In this document: positions 51,054 to 61,263 of the stretch, in pieces
Layout of the letters: the number at the start of each line of letters is the position of its first letter
Numbering within the stretch: the stretch's first letter is position 1
DNA from: Methanobacteriota archaeon
GTDB taxonomy: Archaea; Thermoplasmatota; Poseidoniia; Poseidoniales; Thalassarchaeaceae
Direction: 5' to 3'
DNA length: 61,304 nucleotides
NCBI GenBank assembly: GCA_014239955.1
Contig: JAAZXW010000007.1
Span: 1 to 61,304, forward strand
Made by a program: the position numbers and the translations under genes
Notes under the pieces: model-generated
The model's database searches: none
Told to the model about the DNA's origin: nothing
What the model saw: the letters and a program-made list of their open reading frames with translations, nothing else

Positions 51054-52889
51054 TCATTCCTCCTCCTGCAAATCCCCAGAATCCAGCAGCGACCTCAATT
51101 CTTTCGGGATCTTCGGATAGGAAACGAAATCTATGTTCATTGAACCATCCTCTCCCATCAATATTACGCTGTTTATTTTGCCCCAATGATTGTGATCCGT
51201 TTCGGGGAAGTCATCTCTTGTATGGGCTCCTCGACTTTCCTCTCGCCTAAGTGCTGCAATCGCGCACATCTTGCTGACATCTATCATTGCGCCTATCTCA
51301 AGTGCTTGATGCCATCCCGGATTGTACATCCTTCCACCTCCCGGGGAAGTCAAAGAAGACCTCTCTCTAAGTTCCTCAAGGTCTTTGAGCGCTCCTTCAA
51401 GGAGCTCACCTGTTCTTATGATTCCAGCCTTATTCTGCATCATTTCTCTAAGATCGCTCACTACCTTGGCAGGGTTCTCTCCATCTTTCCTATCTAGCGG
51501 TTCTAAGGTCTCTTCAATAACCGCATCAATCTCAGATTGGCTAATCTCAGAGAACTCATCCTGTTCTTTCGAGTATTTTGCAGCATGCTCTCCAGCAATC
51601 TTACCGAATACAATCAGGTCTGAAAGTGAGTTGCCACCTAGTCGATTTGCACCGTGTAGCCCGGTTGCCACCTCTCCAGCAGCAAAAAGTCCCCTTACAG
51701 TAGTCTCTTGGCTGTAAGGGTCAACTTTGACCCCACCCATTACGTAGTGAGCAGTAGGGCCCACCTCCATTGGCTGTTTGGTTATGTCCACCGCTGCCAG
51801 TTCCTTGAACTGATGGTACATCCCTGGTAACTTTTTCTTAACTTCCTCTGAGTCTCTCCAGGAGATGTCTAGGTATGCTCCTCCGTGCTCAGAGGACCTT
51901 CCTGATGCTTTCTCGCTGTTTATCGCTTTGGCCACAACGTCTCTGGTTAGGAGCTCCGGGGGTCTCCTCTTAGTCGCTAATTTGCCACCAACAACCTCCT
52001 TGACCCACGCTTCTGCCTCTCCAATCGTATCGGCAAACTCATCTGCATACATCTCAGGAACGTAGTTGAACATGAACCGCTCACCCTTGTTATTCTTCAG
52101 CACACCACCCTCTCCGCGCACTCCTTCGGTAACGAGGATACCTTTCACAGAAGGCGGCCAAATCATGCCAGTGGGATGAAACTGGACGAATTCCATGTCC
52201 CCCATTTCTGCTCCCACCCAGTAGGCCAATGCATGACCTTCGCCAGAATACTCCCATGATCCGGAGCATACTTCCCAGCAGCGTGTAATTCCACCTGTAG
52301 CCAGTACAATCGTCTTGGCCTTGAAAACATGCAGAGAACCATCATTTCTGTCATAAGCGAAGCAACCCGAAACTTTCCCATCGGTCTTGAAGATTCTTCT
52401 AACGGTGTATTCCATGAATACTTGCATTCCTTCGTGGATGCCTTTCTGTTGTAGGGTTCGAATTAACTCTAGCCCAGTAGCATCTCCAATGTGGGCTAAT
52501 CTTGGGTAAGTGTGCCCACCGAAGTTCCTCTGACTCGTCAGTCCATTGGGAGTTCTGTCGAAAACTGCACCCCACCGTTCCAGCTCCCTGATCCTATCAG
52601 GCGCCTGCTGGGCGTGAATCTGGGCCATCCTCCAGTCTCCAAGATATTTGCCTCCTTTCATGGTGTCCCGGAAGTGAGTCTGCCATGAATCTCGTGGGTC
52701 TTTGTTGGCCAGAGCAGCTGCCGCCCCCCCCTCTGCCATAACCGTGTGAGCCTTGCCCAGCATTGATTTGCAAATCATTGCAACACTTGCCCCAGACTTG
52801 CTGGCTTCGATCGCTGCTCTGAGTCCAGCCCCCCCAGCCCCAATTACAATGACATCAAACTCGTGATGTTCGACTTTCTCTTCCATCAT
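51054..52889 (-). CDS. sdhA: Succinate dehydrogenase flavoprotein subunit
   Basis: Catalytic subunit of complex II, 611 residues, oxidising succinate to fumarate. FAD-binding GAGGAG lies at residues 17-22 and the covalent FAD histidine is His48 in KAHTVMAEGGAAA. Further conserved stretches are EFVQFHPTG and HGANRLGGNSLSDLIVFG, with the catalytic Arg region near the substrate site. Its start overlaps the end of the membrane subunit gene (4 bases) and its stop is 1 base before sdhB, so they form one operon. Confidence 0.96.
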   Translation of the reverse strand: MMEEKVEHHEFDVIVIGAGGAGLRAAIEASKSGASVAMICKSMLGKAHTVMAEGGAAAALANKDPRDSWQTHFRDTMKGGKYLGDWRMAQIHAQQAPDRIRELERWGAVFDRTPNGLTSQRNFGGHTYPRLAHIGDATGLELIRTLQQKGIHEGMQVFMEYTVRRIFKTDGKVSGCFAYDRNDGSLHVFKAKTIVLATGGITRCWEVCSGSWEYSGEGHALAYWVGAEMGDMEFVQFHPTGMIWPPSVKGILVTEGVRGEGGVLKNNKGERFMFNYVPEMYADEFADTIGEAEAWVKEVVGGKLATKRRPPELLTRDVVAKAINSEKASGRSSEHGGAYLDISWRDSEEVKKKLPGMYHQFKELAAVDITKQPMEVGPTAHYVMGGVKVDPYSQETTVRGLFAAGEVATGLHGANRLGGNSLSDLIVFGKIAGEHAAKYSKEQDEFSEISQSEIDAVIEETLEPLDRKDGENPAKVVSDLREMMQNKAGIIRTGELLEGALKDLEELRERSSLTSPGGGRMYNPGWHQALEIGAMIDVSKMCAIAALRREESRGAHTRDDFPETDHNHWGKINSVILMGEDGSMNIDFVSYPKIPKELRSLLDSGDLQEEE

Positions 52890-53824
52890 ATCCCTCCAAG
52901 GATGACATAGTCAGTTAGCCCGAAATCTTGACAAATCCAAATGTAGAAGTCGGCGAACATTACCCAAAATAGGCTGAGTAAAGCCCAGTCTTTGTGACGT
53001 TCGTTTAACTTAGTCGAGAACTTCCACATACTGTACTTGAAACGGTTAATCGACGAACCAGTCCAATCGTTTGACCCTCCACCAACTACATGTCTGAAAG
53101 CGTGACAGCCAAATACGTATCCAGATAGTAGAATAACATTCAGTAGAAGAACCAGGGAACCTACTGAGACGCCAAAATAGTCCCCGGTAGCATCGTGGAA
53201 ATTAACCGAGAGCCAGAAATCGTAACTTAGGATTGGCAAGTATATTACTGCGATGTACATGAAAATTCTATGCAGATTTTGGACTACAAGAATGCCCCTT
53301 TCACCACTATATTCGTTCCATGGTTTTGAAACTGCACATCCAGTAGGCTGCTGGAAGAATGCACGATAGTATGCCTTACGATAGTAGTAGCAGGTTGCTC
53401 GAAATCCAGCAGGAAAAACTAGGATGAACATTGCTGGACTCATCCACCACAATTCTTTGGGAATCCACGAAGATTGAGGGAATATCAGAGGACTGTAAAG
53501 CGGAGAGAGAACATGGCTGCCTTGTTCGATAGCCATTGTTTGGCATTCTGAGACATCCTTGAAAGATCTAGCAGTATCCCAATTTTCACAGGATGAAGCT
53601 CCAAAATCACTGAAAAACAAGAAGTCCGACTCCATGAATCCTCGCCAAGTAGCGTAGATAATCATGAATCCTAGATAAGCTGCCATCGCAGTTGGCCCCT
53701 TCCACCAATCGTCCCTTCGGTCAGTCTTCCCAAATCCCCTTTTCAGGGGGAGCTTCACATTTCCCACTGACCTCTTGTATTCCCTCAATCTTCGAGGGTT
53801 CCCAATCCGCTTTTCTATCTGCAC
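52886..53824 (-). CDS. sdhC: Probable succinate dehydrogenase membrane subunit
   Basis: Membrane protein of 312 residues, first in the operon with sdhA and sdhB and therefore the likely quinone-binding anchor. About five hydrophobic helices are visible (around TAMAAYLGFMIIYATW, WMSPAMFILVFPAG, FMYIAVIYLPILSY, GSLVLLLNVILLSGY and ALLSLFWVMFADFYIW). Histidines such as in NLHRIF and CHAFRHV could ligate heme. It replaces the usual two small SdhC/SdhD proteins by one larger unit. Assignment rests mainly on context. Confidence 0.7.
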   Translation of the reverse strand: MQIEKRIGNPRRLREYKRSVGNVKLPLKRGFGKTDRRDDWWKGPTAMAAYLGFMIIYATWRGFMESDFLFFSDFGASSCENWDTARSFKDVSECQTMAIEQGSHVLSPLYSPLIFPQSSWIPKELWWMSPAMFILVFPAGFRATCYYYRKAYYRAFFQQPTGCAVSKPWNEYSGERGILVVQNLHRIFMYIAVIYLPILSYDFWLSVNFHDATGDYFGVSVGSLVLLLNVILLSGYVFGCHAFRHVVGGGSNDWTGSSINRFKYSMWKFSTKLNERHKDWALLSLFWVMFADFYIWICQDFGLTDYVILGGI

Positions 53825-53920
53825 AACCCCCCAATGTCATTGGGCATGGAGACGAGCAATAAGTAATTGCATTCCGAAATCAGTCGAAAACTTTCTATTT
53901 TTCTACCAGTTCGGTAGGGC

Positions 53921-54028
53921 GTGCTCGGAGACGATATAGAGACTTCCATCTGCCCGAATTGCGGTTACATGCCAGGAGCTTGGCTTCCAGGACTGCCATG
54001 TCCCAAATGCGGAGAGACGCTACTCTAG
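53921..54028 (+). CDS. 35-residue zinc-ribbon peptide
   Basis: A very short gene starting at GTG: VLGDDIETSICPNCGYMPGA and then [15 protein letters not shown]. Two CxxC pairs make a minimal rubredoxin-like zinc ribbon. An in-frame TAG lies at 53915-53917, so GTG 53921 is the only plausible start. It shares four bases (CTAG) with the convergent aldehyde dehydrogenase stop. Likely a small metal-binding or partner peptide. Confidence 0.65.
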   Translation: MLGDDIETSICPNCGYMPGAWLPGLPCPKCGETLL

Positions 54029-55653
54029 GCAAGTGAAGAGTAGTCAACATCTGCTTCTTCTATGTGTATCTCTTCCACATCCATCTGAGCCAATTGTAGT
54101 TTTCCGGACAGCTCGTCATTAACAGCATGCCAGTATGAGTAAGCTTCTAGGACCCAAATTCCCGATTCCCTGGTGCCGTTTCCACTATCCTTGACCCCTC
54201 CAAAGGGTAGATGCGCCTCGGCACCAGTCGTCGAGTTGTTGATTCCAGTCATACCGGCCTTTATTCCCGTCTTGAAACGATATGCCTCAAGCCTGTCATT
54301 AGTGTAGCATGCACTTGATAGCCCGTAGGGGGAAGCATTGGCCAAATGTAGAGCATTTTCGAAGTTGTTTGCCTTTACTACCGTGACCACAGGGCCAAAT
54401 ATTTCCTCTTGAAAGCATTGCATATCCTCTGTCACGTCCGCATACACGTGAGGCCACATGTAAACTCCTTCAGATGCATCTCCAAGGAAGTTTGCAGGTT
54501 TGTTATCATTGGTAATCATCCCCTCGCCCCAGAGTTTTGTAGCCCCATCAGATTCGCACATCCCTAGATCTCTAAGGAAATCGTTTGCATACTTCTCCGA
54601 AAGCATTGGCCCATACAGTACATCTTCGTGCCTTAGAGAGTCGCCAATTTTCGTATCCTTGACCTTCGCCATGAACTTCGCCATAAATTCATCATAGACA
54701 TCTTCGTGCACTATCAGATTTCCTAGGCTAGTGCAACGTTGTCCAGAAGTTCCGAATGCGGCCCAGTAAGCCCCCTCGACAGCATTGTCAATATTTGCAG
54801 AAGGCATTACAACCAAGGGGTTCTTCCCGCCCAACTCTAGGGAGCAAGAGACCAGATTCCGTCCACAGACCTCCCCAATCATCTTCCCAACTGCGGTTGA
54901 ACCCGTGAAACTTATCTTGTTCAACAACCCTTCTTCTGCAGAATCAACTAGGAACTGTCCAGCGCCACTTCCTCGCCCATGGATTAAGTTGATTACTCCG
55001 TTTGGTAGGCCTGCTTCGTGCATGATTCTGGTGAGCATGAATGACAGTAGCGGTGAGTCCTGAGGGCTTTTCCAGACACATGTGTTACCACACATTATTG
55101 CCGGAATCATCTTCCAGAAAGGAACTGCTGCAGGGAAGTTGCTCGCATTGATTATTCCACATACCCCCAATGGTCTCCTGTATGTGAACAACTCCTTATC
55201 CGGCAATTCTGAGTTTACCGTCTGACCGTATAACCTCCTCCCTTCGGACTGGAAGAATAGGCATGTATCGATTGCCTCTTGAACTTCTCCTGCACTCTCT
55301 TTGAGAGTCTTACCGATCTCTCTTGTCTCCACTCTGACAATGTCATCTTTGTACTCCATTAGTAACCTGCCCATGTTGCCAATAATCTGGCCTCTTGAAG
55401 GCGCAGGTGTCATTGACCACCCCGAGAATGCTTCCCTGGCAGATTCCAACGCATCGTGGACATCTTGCTTGGTTGACAGAGGGAATACTCCAAGACAGTC
55501 TTCTTGCCATGCAGGGTTCCTGCTTTCGAAACTCTCTCCATCACTAGAAGAGCGCATCTCTCCATTGATGATATTGTACCCCATCACCGTGGGACTGCCA
55601 TTGGGGTTATCTCTTTGTAAAATCTCGAATCCAGTCTCTAGTACGTGTGCCAT
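54025..55653 (-). CDS. Aldehyde dehydrogenase
   Basis: NAD(P)-dependent aldehyde dehydrogenase superfamily member of 542 residues. The catalytic Glu is in [11 protein letters not shown] and the nucleophile Cys in [12 protein letters not shown]; the cofactor motif [13 protein letters not shown] and [11 protein letters not shown] are conserved. The substrate is not clear from sequence, though an ALDH7-like pattern is possible. It is the only gene between sdh and cdc48 on this strand. Confidence 0.9.
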   Translation of the reverse strand: MAHVLETGFEILQRDNPNGSPTVMGYNIINGEMRSSSDGESFESRNPAWQEDCLGVFPLSTKQDVHDALESAREAFSGWSMTPAPSRGQIIGNMGRLLMEYKDDIVRVETREIGKTLKESAGEVQEAIDTCLFFQSEGRRLYGQTVNSELPDKELFTYRRPLGVCGIINASNFPAAVPFWKMIPAIMCGNTCVWKSPQDSPLLSFMLTRIMHEAGLPNGVINLIHGRGSGAGQFLVDSAEEGLLNKISFTGSTAVGKMIGEVCGRNLVSCSLELGGKNPLVVMPSANIDNAVEGAYWAAFGTSGQRCTSLGNLIVHEDVYDEFMAKFMAKVKDTKIGDSLRHEDVLYGPMLSEKYANDFLRDLGMCESDGATKLWGEGMITNDNKPANFLGDASEGVYMWPHVYADVTEDMQCFQEEIFGPVVTVVKANNFENALHLANASPYGLSSACYTNDRLEAYRFKTGIKAGMTGINNSTTGAEAHLPFGGVKDSGNGTRESGIWVLEAYSYWHAVNDELSGKLQLAQMDVEEIHIEEADVDYSSLA

Positions 55654-55794
55654 GTTGCTGGCGGCTACTACTTCCGAAATGAATTATGCGCATCGGCCCT
55701 CTTTGTTCCGATAACCATTTTACCTCTTGGAGATTCCAAGATTGCAGGGTTTAACAACCCCCGATGCACGAGACGAAGTGGTAGGGACCGTAAA

Positions 55795-58020
55795 ATGGCA
55801 AACAACTCATCAGAATCACTTACCTTGAGGGTCGCTAAAGCAATACCCAGCGATGTGGGGCATGGTCGTGCCAGAGTCCCATTCGACAACGATCTAAATC
55901 TGAAGCCAGGAGATATTGTAGAGATTGAGGGCGAGAGGAAGACCGCAGCCATAGTCTGGAGGTGTAGGCCCGAAGATGCTAACCTCGGAGTAATTAGAAT
56001 TGATGGAATCATTAGGAAAAATTCTGGAGTCAGCCTTGGAGACAGAGCCGAGATTCGCAAAGTCGAGGTCGAGCCGTGTACTAAACTGATCCTGAGCCCA
56101 GTGATGGCCAAACAACAGAAAGTACGTTTTGGTCCCGGAATAGAAGGGTTTGCTAGAAGAGGCCTAAACAAGAGGCCAGTAGTAGCCGGAGATAGGATTT
56201 TCATTCCAGGAATGACTCTTTTTGCCGAGGCTCTACCCTTTGCTATCGTTCAGACGAGTCCTAAGGGGATCGTACAGGTCTTGCCCGACACTGAGATTGT
56301 AATCAAGGAAGATGCATTAGACCACGAAGAAGAGAATCAGGTTCAGACTATCTCATACGAAGACATTGGGGGTATAGGTAAACAACTTCAGAAGGTAAGA
56401 GAAATGATTGAATTACCTCTAAAGCACCCCATTCTTTTCCGTCGTCTTGGCATTGATCCTCCTCGAGGGGTTCTTCTTCACGGGCCCCCAGGAACAGGGA
56501 AGACACTTATTGCAAAGGCCGTAGCATCTGAGACAAAAGCCCATTTCACTTCTATAAACGGCCCAGAGATTATTTCGAAGTACTACGGTGAGAGTGAGAA
56601 ACAACTCCGTGAGATCTTTGATGAGGCCGCAGCAAACGCCCCTGCCATCATCTTCATCGACGAGCTCGATAGCATCGCCCCAAAGAGGGAGGATGTCTCA
56701 GGGGAAGTCGAGAGGCGAGTCGTCGCGCAACTTCTAACTCTTCTAGATGGAATGGGCGGGAGGGACAACGTCGTAGTGATAGGTGCGACAAATAGGAGAG
56801 ACGCGATTGATCAAGCCCTCAGGAGACCAGGGCGATTTGATAGGGAATTAGAAATCGGAGTCCCGGACAAGATAGGGAGAGGGGAAATTCTTGAGATTCA
56901 CACTAGGGACATGCCCATTAGTGATGATTACAGTCTTGACTGGCTTCTCGACAATACCCACGGTTTTGTGGGCGCCGACATCTCGGCTTTGGTCAGAGAG
57001 GCGGCAATGAAGGCCTTGAGGCGATATTTACCAGAGATTGACTTGGATGAGGAAGAGGTTTCTCCAGAGGTAATCGAAAAGATGGAGGTTCGGATGTCAG
57101 ACTTCCAGGAGGCACTCAAGGAGATTGAACCCAGCGCTCTAAGGGAGATTTACGTCGAGGTTCCAGAAGTGACATGGGACGAGGTTGGCGGTCTCGAGGA
57201 AATCAAGGAGAGACTCAAGGAGAGTGTAGAATGGCCATTGAATATGCCGGAACAGTTCGTCCACTTTGGAATCAGCCCACCCAGGGGGATTATGCTGTTT
57301 GGGGCACCAGGAACCGGAAAGACGCTAATTGCCAAGGCTATTGCTAATGAGGCGAAGGCCAACTTCATCTCCATCAAAGGTCCCGAACTAATTTCTAAGT
57401 GGGTCGGGGAATCAGAGAAAGCAGTCAGAGAGGTCTTCAAGAAAGCCAAGCAATCAAGCCCATCTATTGTTTTCCTAGACGAGTTTGAGAGCATAGCAGG
57501 AATGCGCCGAAGTCACTCAGGAGAGGGTTCCGACGTAATGAATAGGGTGGTGAACCAATTGCTAAGCAGCCTCGATGGCGTGGAAGGGATGGAGGGGGTT
57601 ATCGTGGTCGCAGCCACCAACCGTCCCGAGATGATTGACCCAGCTCTACTGCGCAGTGGACGATTCGAGAGGGTACTACATATTCCACCCCCGGACAGGG
57701 ACTCCCGATCTGCAATCTTGAAGATTCACACAAAGGAAATGCCACTTGGAAAGTTCAAGATTGATGATTTGGCGACAAGAATGGAGAATTACACAGGTGC
57801 AGATATCGAGGCGGTTTGCAGAGAAGCCGCTTTGACTGCAATGAGGGATGGGAAAAAGACAGTGACTAAGAGACACTTCGAAACTGCTGTTGATAGGGTG
57901 AGACCTACTGTAACAGATGAGATGATGCAATATTACTCCAAGTTGGAGGAGACTCTAACCAGTGGTCTTGAATCAGTCCGCAGATCGTCTGGAACATTCT
58001 CTGGAATTGAATTGATTTGA
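55795..58020 (+). CDS. cdc48: CDC48/VAT-type AAA+ ATPase
   Basis: Hexameric unfoldase of 741 residues that feeds proteins to the proteasome. The double-psi barrel N-domain begins [21 protein letters not shown]1 Walker A is GPPGTGKT and Walker [14 protein letters not shown]2 Walker A is GAPGTGKT and Walker [13 protein letters not shown]. The ATG at 55795 gives the canonical N-domain start; the frame is open further upstream to 55645 over the ALDH gene. No intein is present. Confidence 0.97.
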   Translation: MANNSSESLTLRVAKAIPSDVGHGRARVPFDNDLNLKPGDIVEIEGERKTAAIVWRCRPEDANLGVIRIDGIIRKNSGVSLGDRAEIRKVEVEPCTKLILSPVMAKQQKVRFGPGIEGFARRGLNKRPVVAGDRIFIPGMTLFAEALPFAIVQTSPKGIVQVLPDTEIVIKEDALDHEEENQVQTISYEDIGGIGKQLQKVREMIELPLKHPILFRRLGIDPPRGVLLHGPPGTGKTLIAKAVASETKAHFTSINGPEIISKYYGESEKQLREIFDEAAANAPAIIFIDELDSIAPKREDVSGEVERRVVAQLLTLLDGMGGRDNVVVIGATNRRDAIDQALRRPGRFDRELEIGVPDKIGRGEILEIHTRDMPISDDYSLDWLLDNTHGFVGADISALVREAAMKALRRYLPEIDLDEEEVSPEVIEKMEVRMSDFQEALKEIEPSALREIYVEVPEVTWDEVGGLEEIKERLKESVEWPLNMPEQFVHFGISPPRGIMLFGAPGTGKTLIAKAIANEAKANFISIKGPELISKWVGESEKAVREVFKKAKQSSPSIVFLDEFESIAGMRRSHSGEGSDVMNRVVNQLLSSLDGVEGMEGVIVVAATNRPEMIDPALLRSGRFERVLHIPPPDRDSRSAILKIHTKEMPLGKFKIDDLATRMENYTGADIEAVCREAALTAMRDGKKTVTKRHFETAVDRVRPTVTDEMMQYYSKLEETLTSGLESVRRSSGTFSGIELI

Positions 58021-58028
58021 GGAATTGT

Positions 58029-58271
58029 ATGAAGACTACATTCGCCCAGGAAATTATGACGCGGCAGGTCGTTGATGCAGCCGGCGATCTCCTAGGCCAT
58101 CTCGCAGATTTTACTGTGGATATAGACACTGGCAACATTGTTGCAATATTAGTCGCTACTGAACAAGGAATCGACCCTAACGAGCTCCCATGGCCGTCTG
58201 CAGACGGCCTCCTTACAGTCCCTGTAGAGGAAGTCGCGAATGTGGGAACAGTCGTGGAACTCTCAAGATAA
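58029..58271 (+). CDS. PRC-barrel domain protein
   Basis: An 80-residue single PRC-barrel protein: QVVDAAGDLLGHLADFTVDI, then GNIVAILVATE and LTVPVEEVANVGTVVELS. It follows cdc48 by 8 bases and has GAGG before the ATG at 58029. PRC-barrels often occur in RNA-processing and photosynthetic reaction-centre proteins; in Archaea they are common small orphan proteins. Function unknown, but cotranscription with cdc48 hints at a protein-quality role. Confidence 0.8.
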   Translation: MKTTFAQEIMTRQVVDAAGDLLGHLADFTVDIDTGNIVAILVATEQGIDPNELPWPSADGLLTVPVEEVANVGTVVELSR

Positions 58272-58355
58272 GTCGATGCAGGGTTGTTCAGGGTCACATA
58301 ACGGTCATAAAACGAACTTCCGGCTCAATGGCTCGTAGTTGATGGGGGCCGAGGG

Positions 58356-60023
58356 ATGGTAGATTGGAACGAACTCTCAAAATTCCTCAAATCGAGGAGA
58401 AATAGGAGGGTTGCTCTACAGGCTTCATTCTGGACAGTTCTCATCCTACTCGTTCTTTCTATTGCAGTCACTTATGTTATCCCCGGACAGACCCAACAGT
58501 CTGCATATGGGGGCGAATGGAACGATTTGGGTAAATTTAGAGAGGATTTGAATAGTAAAGGCGTAGAGACCACGGCCCTAGTTTCCAGTCCTCTTCTGCT
58601 TAGCGACATAGACCACCCAGAACAGACAATTTTCGTAATCTCTGGAGTAGAGAGGGACACCATTTCTCTCCCCCGATTCACGGGCGAAGATGACCTGGTT
58701 CAGTTTTCCGAGGGAGATGGGTACACTTCATCGGAGATTGTTGCGATAAGGGATTTCGTTTCTAGAGGCGGCACTCTAATCCTAATGGATGATTTTGGCT
58801 ATTCGAGCAATCTTGCAGCAGAGTTTGGCCTTGACTTCACAAACCACCGCCTCTATACCGACTATAGTTACGACAGTGATCTTGGTTCAGACTTCGTCTG
58901 GGTGAACACTACCTCAGCCTTCAATTTCACTTCTTCACAGGGAGTTCAGACTAGCGTAAACCCATGTCTTAGGGATTTTGACAAAGACGGCGTAGTTGAC
59001 GTTCTTGACCAAGATCCTAGTGACCCAGAGATTGGTGCACAATTTGTCACCATTCAAGATTCAGGATTATGCTCTCATAGATTCCAGGGCACTGACCAAT
59101 CTACAAATCAACCCAAGTGGGACTGGTCTCAGAGCTATAGTATACTCACTAACACCCCATCAGCATTCGAGAAGACCACATCCTACAATCCAGCAGAGCA
59201 CAGGTACGTTATTGCCAAGACTACCCAGGATTCTTGGATAGACAATAATGACGATGGCAATTACTCAGTTGGATCATATGCTGCATTCGGCCTGGTTGGG
59301 GACGAACAGGGCCCTTTCCCAGTTTATGTGAGGTATTGCGAGGTAATTCTATGCCGAGGTTCCGAGACGGGAAGGGTTCATTTCATCTCTGACGGCTCTG
59401 TACTGATTAACTCGATTTATGATCCAGAGTTCGACTCTAGTTACTTGGGAATGGTCCCTGACAACGACAATAGAAAGTGGATTCTGGATGTGGTTGCTGA
59501 GGCTCTAATTCTGAATAACAACGGCACGTCTCCGGGCGAACATTCCTTAGTAATTTTTGATGAAAGTCGGCATCAACAGCCCACTATCTTCGGAGATACT
59601 TACAACCTTGTGTACTACCTACTGATCTATTTCACAAATGATTGGATGGCTATGCTAATACTATTCCTATTCCTATTTATTTTGCTTGAGGCGGTGCTTA
59701 TCAGAAAGGAGGACCCGGAAGATTGGCGGCATGTCTTCAGAGTTGTTTACTACGGTTTTGGAGATGCTGAGAGATACAAGTACTACCAAAGGCCAGAGAA
59801 AATCCGACAGGTCCTCCTCACTAGGGTTCGGAACCTAAACGCGCTGACTAGGGAAGAGTTCGATGCAATGCCCGCATCGGAACTCCAAGGAATGATCCGC
59901 GACCCAGTCCTGGTTCGTTTCTTATTCGAAGATAGAAACTACAGGCCGGACGAATTGGTTGGAATTGTTAGGAGAATAAAGCAATGGGGAGAAGCAGGGG
60001 GGGTGACTAGAATTGTGGACTAG
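58356..60023 (+). CDS. DUF4350-type membrane protein
   Basis: A 555-residue protein with one N-terminal TM helix (VALQASFWTVLILLVLSIAV), an extracellular-looking domain, and a C-terminal TM helix around WMAMLILFLFLFILLEAVL. The segment SEIVAIRDFVSRGGTLILMD, with DDFGYSSNLA, is the conserved GATase-like core of DUF4350. An inserted DFDKDGVVDVLDQDPSD is a thrombospondin-type-3/EF-hand-like calcium loop. It lies directly upstream of the DUF58 gene (overlap of 11 bases), the usual partner, and MoxR-type chaperones normally belong to the same set. Confidence 0.8.
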   Translation: MVDWNELSKFLKSRRNRRVALQASFWTVLILLVLSIAVTYVIPGQTQQSAYGGEWNDLGKFREDLNSKGVETTALVSSPLLLSDIDHPEQTIFVISGVERDTISLPRFTGEDDLVQFSEGDGYTSSEIVAIRDFVSRGGTLILMDDFGYSSNLAAEFGLDFTNHRLYTDYSYDSDLGSDFVWVNTTSAFNFTSSQGVQTSVNPCLRDFDKDGVVDVLDQDPSDPEIGAQFVTIQDSGLCSHRFQGTDQSTNQPKWDWSQSYSILTNTPSAFEKTTSYNPAEHRYVIAKTTQDSWIDNNDDGNYSVGSYAAFGLVGDEQGPFPVYVRYCEVILCRGSETGRVHFISDGSVLINSIYDPEFDSSYLGMVPDNDNRKWILDVVAEALILNNNGTSPGEHSLVIFDESRHQQPTIFGDTYNLVYYLLIYFTNDWMAMLILFLFLFILLEAVLIRKEDPEDWRHVFRVVYYGFGDAERYKYYQRPEKIRQVLLTRVRNLNALTREEFDAMPASELQGMIRDPVLVRFLFEDRNYRPDELVGIVRRIKQWGEAGGVTRIVD

Positions 60024-61263
60024 GAAGGCTGCAATAATGCTGGCAGGTGGAATTAGCCTGATATTGGTAGGGATGATGATTTCCAACTTCCAGATGATGA
60101 TAATCGGATTGACATTCATTTCCTTCATCTCGATTAACGGTTGGATTGTCGGTCAGTCAAACCTCGAGATTACTAGATTCGTACCTCACTCAAATGTGTA
60201 TAAGGGGGATCTAATCGAAGTATCTCTTTCCATAACCAACAAGTCATACAGAAGAACTCAGTTACTCGAGGTATTCGACAACGTCCCCCACGAGATGAAG
60301 ATTAGGAGGGGGATTAACCAGATTCGGCTTAACCTTGGTCCGGGGCAGTCGACAAAACTAGATTACATGCTACGCTGTCCACTACGCGGCCACTATTCGA
60401 TAGGACCAATCTCCGTGAGGTATCGAAACTCATTCGGTTTGTTTGTCAACGAGTCGGTGATTGAAGACCTCTGTGATATCACAGTATTTCCTCAAGTCAG
60501 AGATGTTGAGGATGCAATGCTACGGGCTGATGTCCCAAAGATGTATACTGGAGCTACAACACTTCGAACCCCTGGTCCGGGGATGGAATTCTACTCATTG
60601 AGGGAGTACCTTTCCACAGACTCCATTCGCTCAATAAACTGGAAGGCATTTGCTAGGACCGGCGAGATGATGGTCAATCAGAAGACTAGGGATGCAGTTA
60701 CCGATATTTTCGTAATACTGGATACTAGGGAAGTAAGCAGAATTGGAACCGTCCTGAAGAACCCCCTTGAGATGGGGGCCTCGGCAGCAGCCTCACTGGC
60801 TAGCCATTTCTTGAAAAGGAAAGACTCAGTTGCTATGGTTACCTATGGTAACAGAATGGATTACTTGCCACCCGACACGGGAGATAAGCAGCAGTATAAG
60901 GTTCTGAGTAGGTTAGCCTCGGTTTCTCCGACTGGTTCTATGCCTCTTCAAGCTGTTACCAATGCCCTTTCACCAAGGATTAGCCGCGGTTCCCCAGTAT
61001 TCTTAATCAGCAGTCTAGAAGGGGATGGAACAACATTGCCAGCAATACGAAACTTATCAGGCAAAGGCCACGAAGTCATCATCCTCTCGCCCAGTAGCGT
61101 AGATCTCGAGAGGTTAGTCAGCAGAATCCCTAGGATGGCTTACGAGGTACTGAAGCTAGAGAGGCAGAATAGGCTAACTGCAGTCTCGGGCTATGGGGCA
61201 AAGGTGGTCGACTGGATGCCAGATGTTGAATTGTCACAGGCCTTACTACAGTCCAGGGGGTGA
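60013..61263 (+). CDS. DUF58-domain protein
   Basis: A 416-residue protein with two N-terminal TM helices (AAIMLAGGISLILVGMMI, MIIGLTFISFISINGWI), a beta-rich region, and the DUF58 core: DSIRSINWKAFARTGEMMVN, IFVILDTREVS and VAMVTYGNRMDYLPPDTG. DUF58 proteins resemble VWA-fold partners of MoxR ATPases. The start is TTG at 60013 or ATG at 60037. Its TGA overlaps a possible GTG start of the next gene. Confidence 0.9.
   Translation: MWTRKAAIMLAGGISLILVGMMISNFQMMIIGLTFISFISINGWIVGQSNLEITRFVPHSNVYKGDLIEVSLSITNKSYRRTQLLEVFDNVPHEMKIRRGINQIRLNLGPGQSTKLDYMLRCPLRGHYSIGPISVRYRNSFGLFVNESVIEDLCDITVFPQVRDVEDAMLRADVPKMYTGATTLRTPGPGMEFYSLREYLSTDSIRSINWKAFARTGEMMVNQKTRDAVTDIFVILDTREVSRIGTVLKNPLEMGASAAASLASHFLKRKDSVAMVTYGNRMDYLPPDTGDKQQYKVLSRLASVSPTGSMPLQAVTNALSPRISRGSPVFLISSLEGDGTTLPAIRNLSGKGHEVIILSPSSVDLERLVSRIPRMAYEVLKLERQNRLTAVSGYGAKVVDWMPDVELSQALLQSRG

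Noticed and set aside
55645-55794. Extension of the CDC48 frame upstream of 55795
   Set aside because: The N-domain begins at [12 protein letters not shown]. The upstream codons overlap the divergent aldehyde dehydrogenase start and do not match the family.
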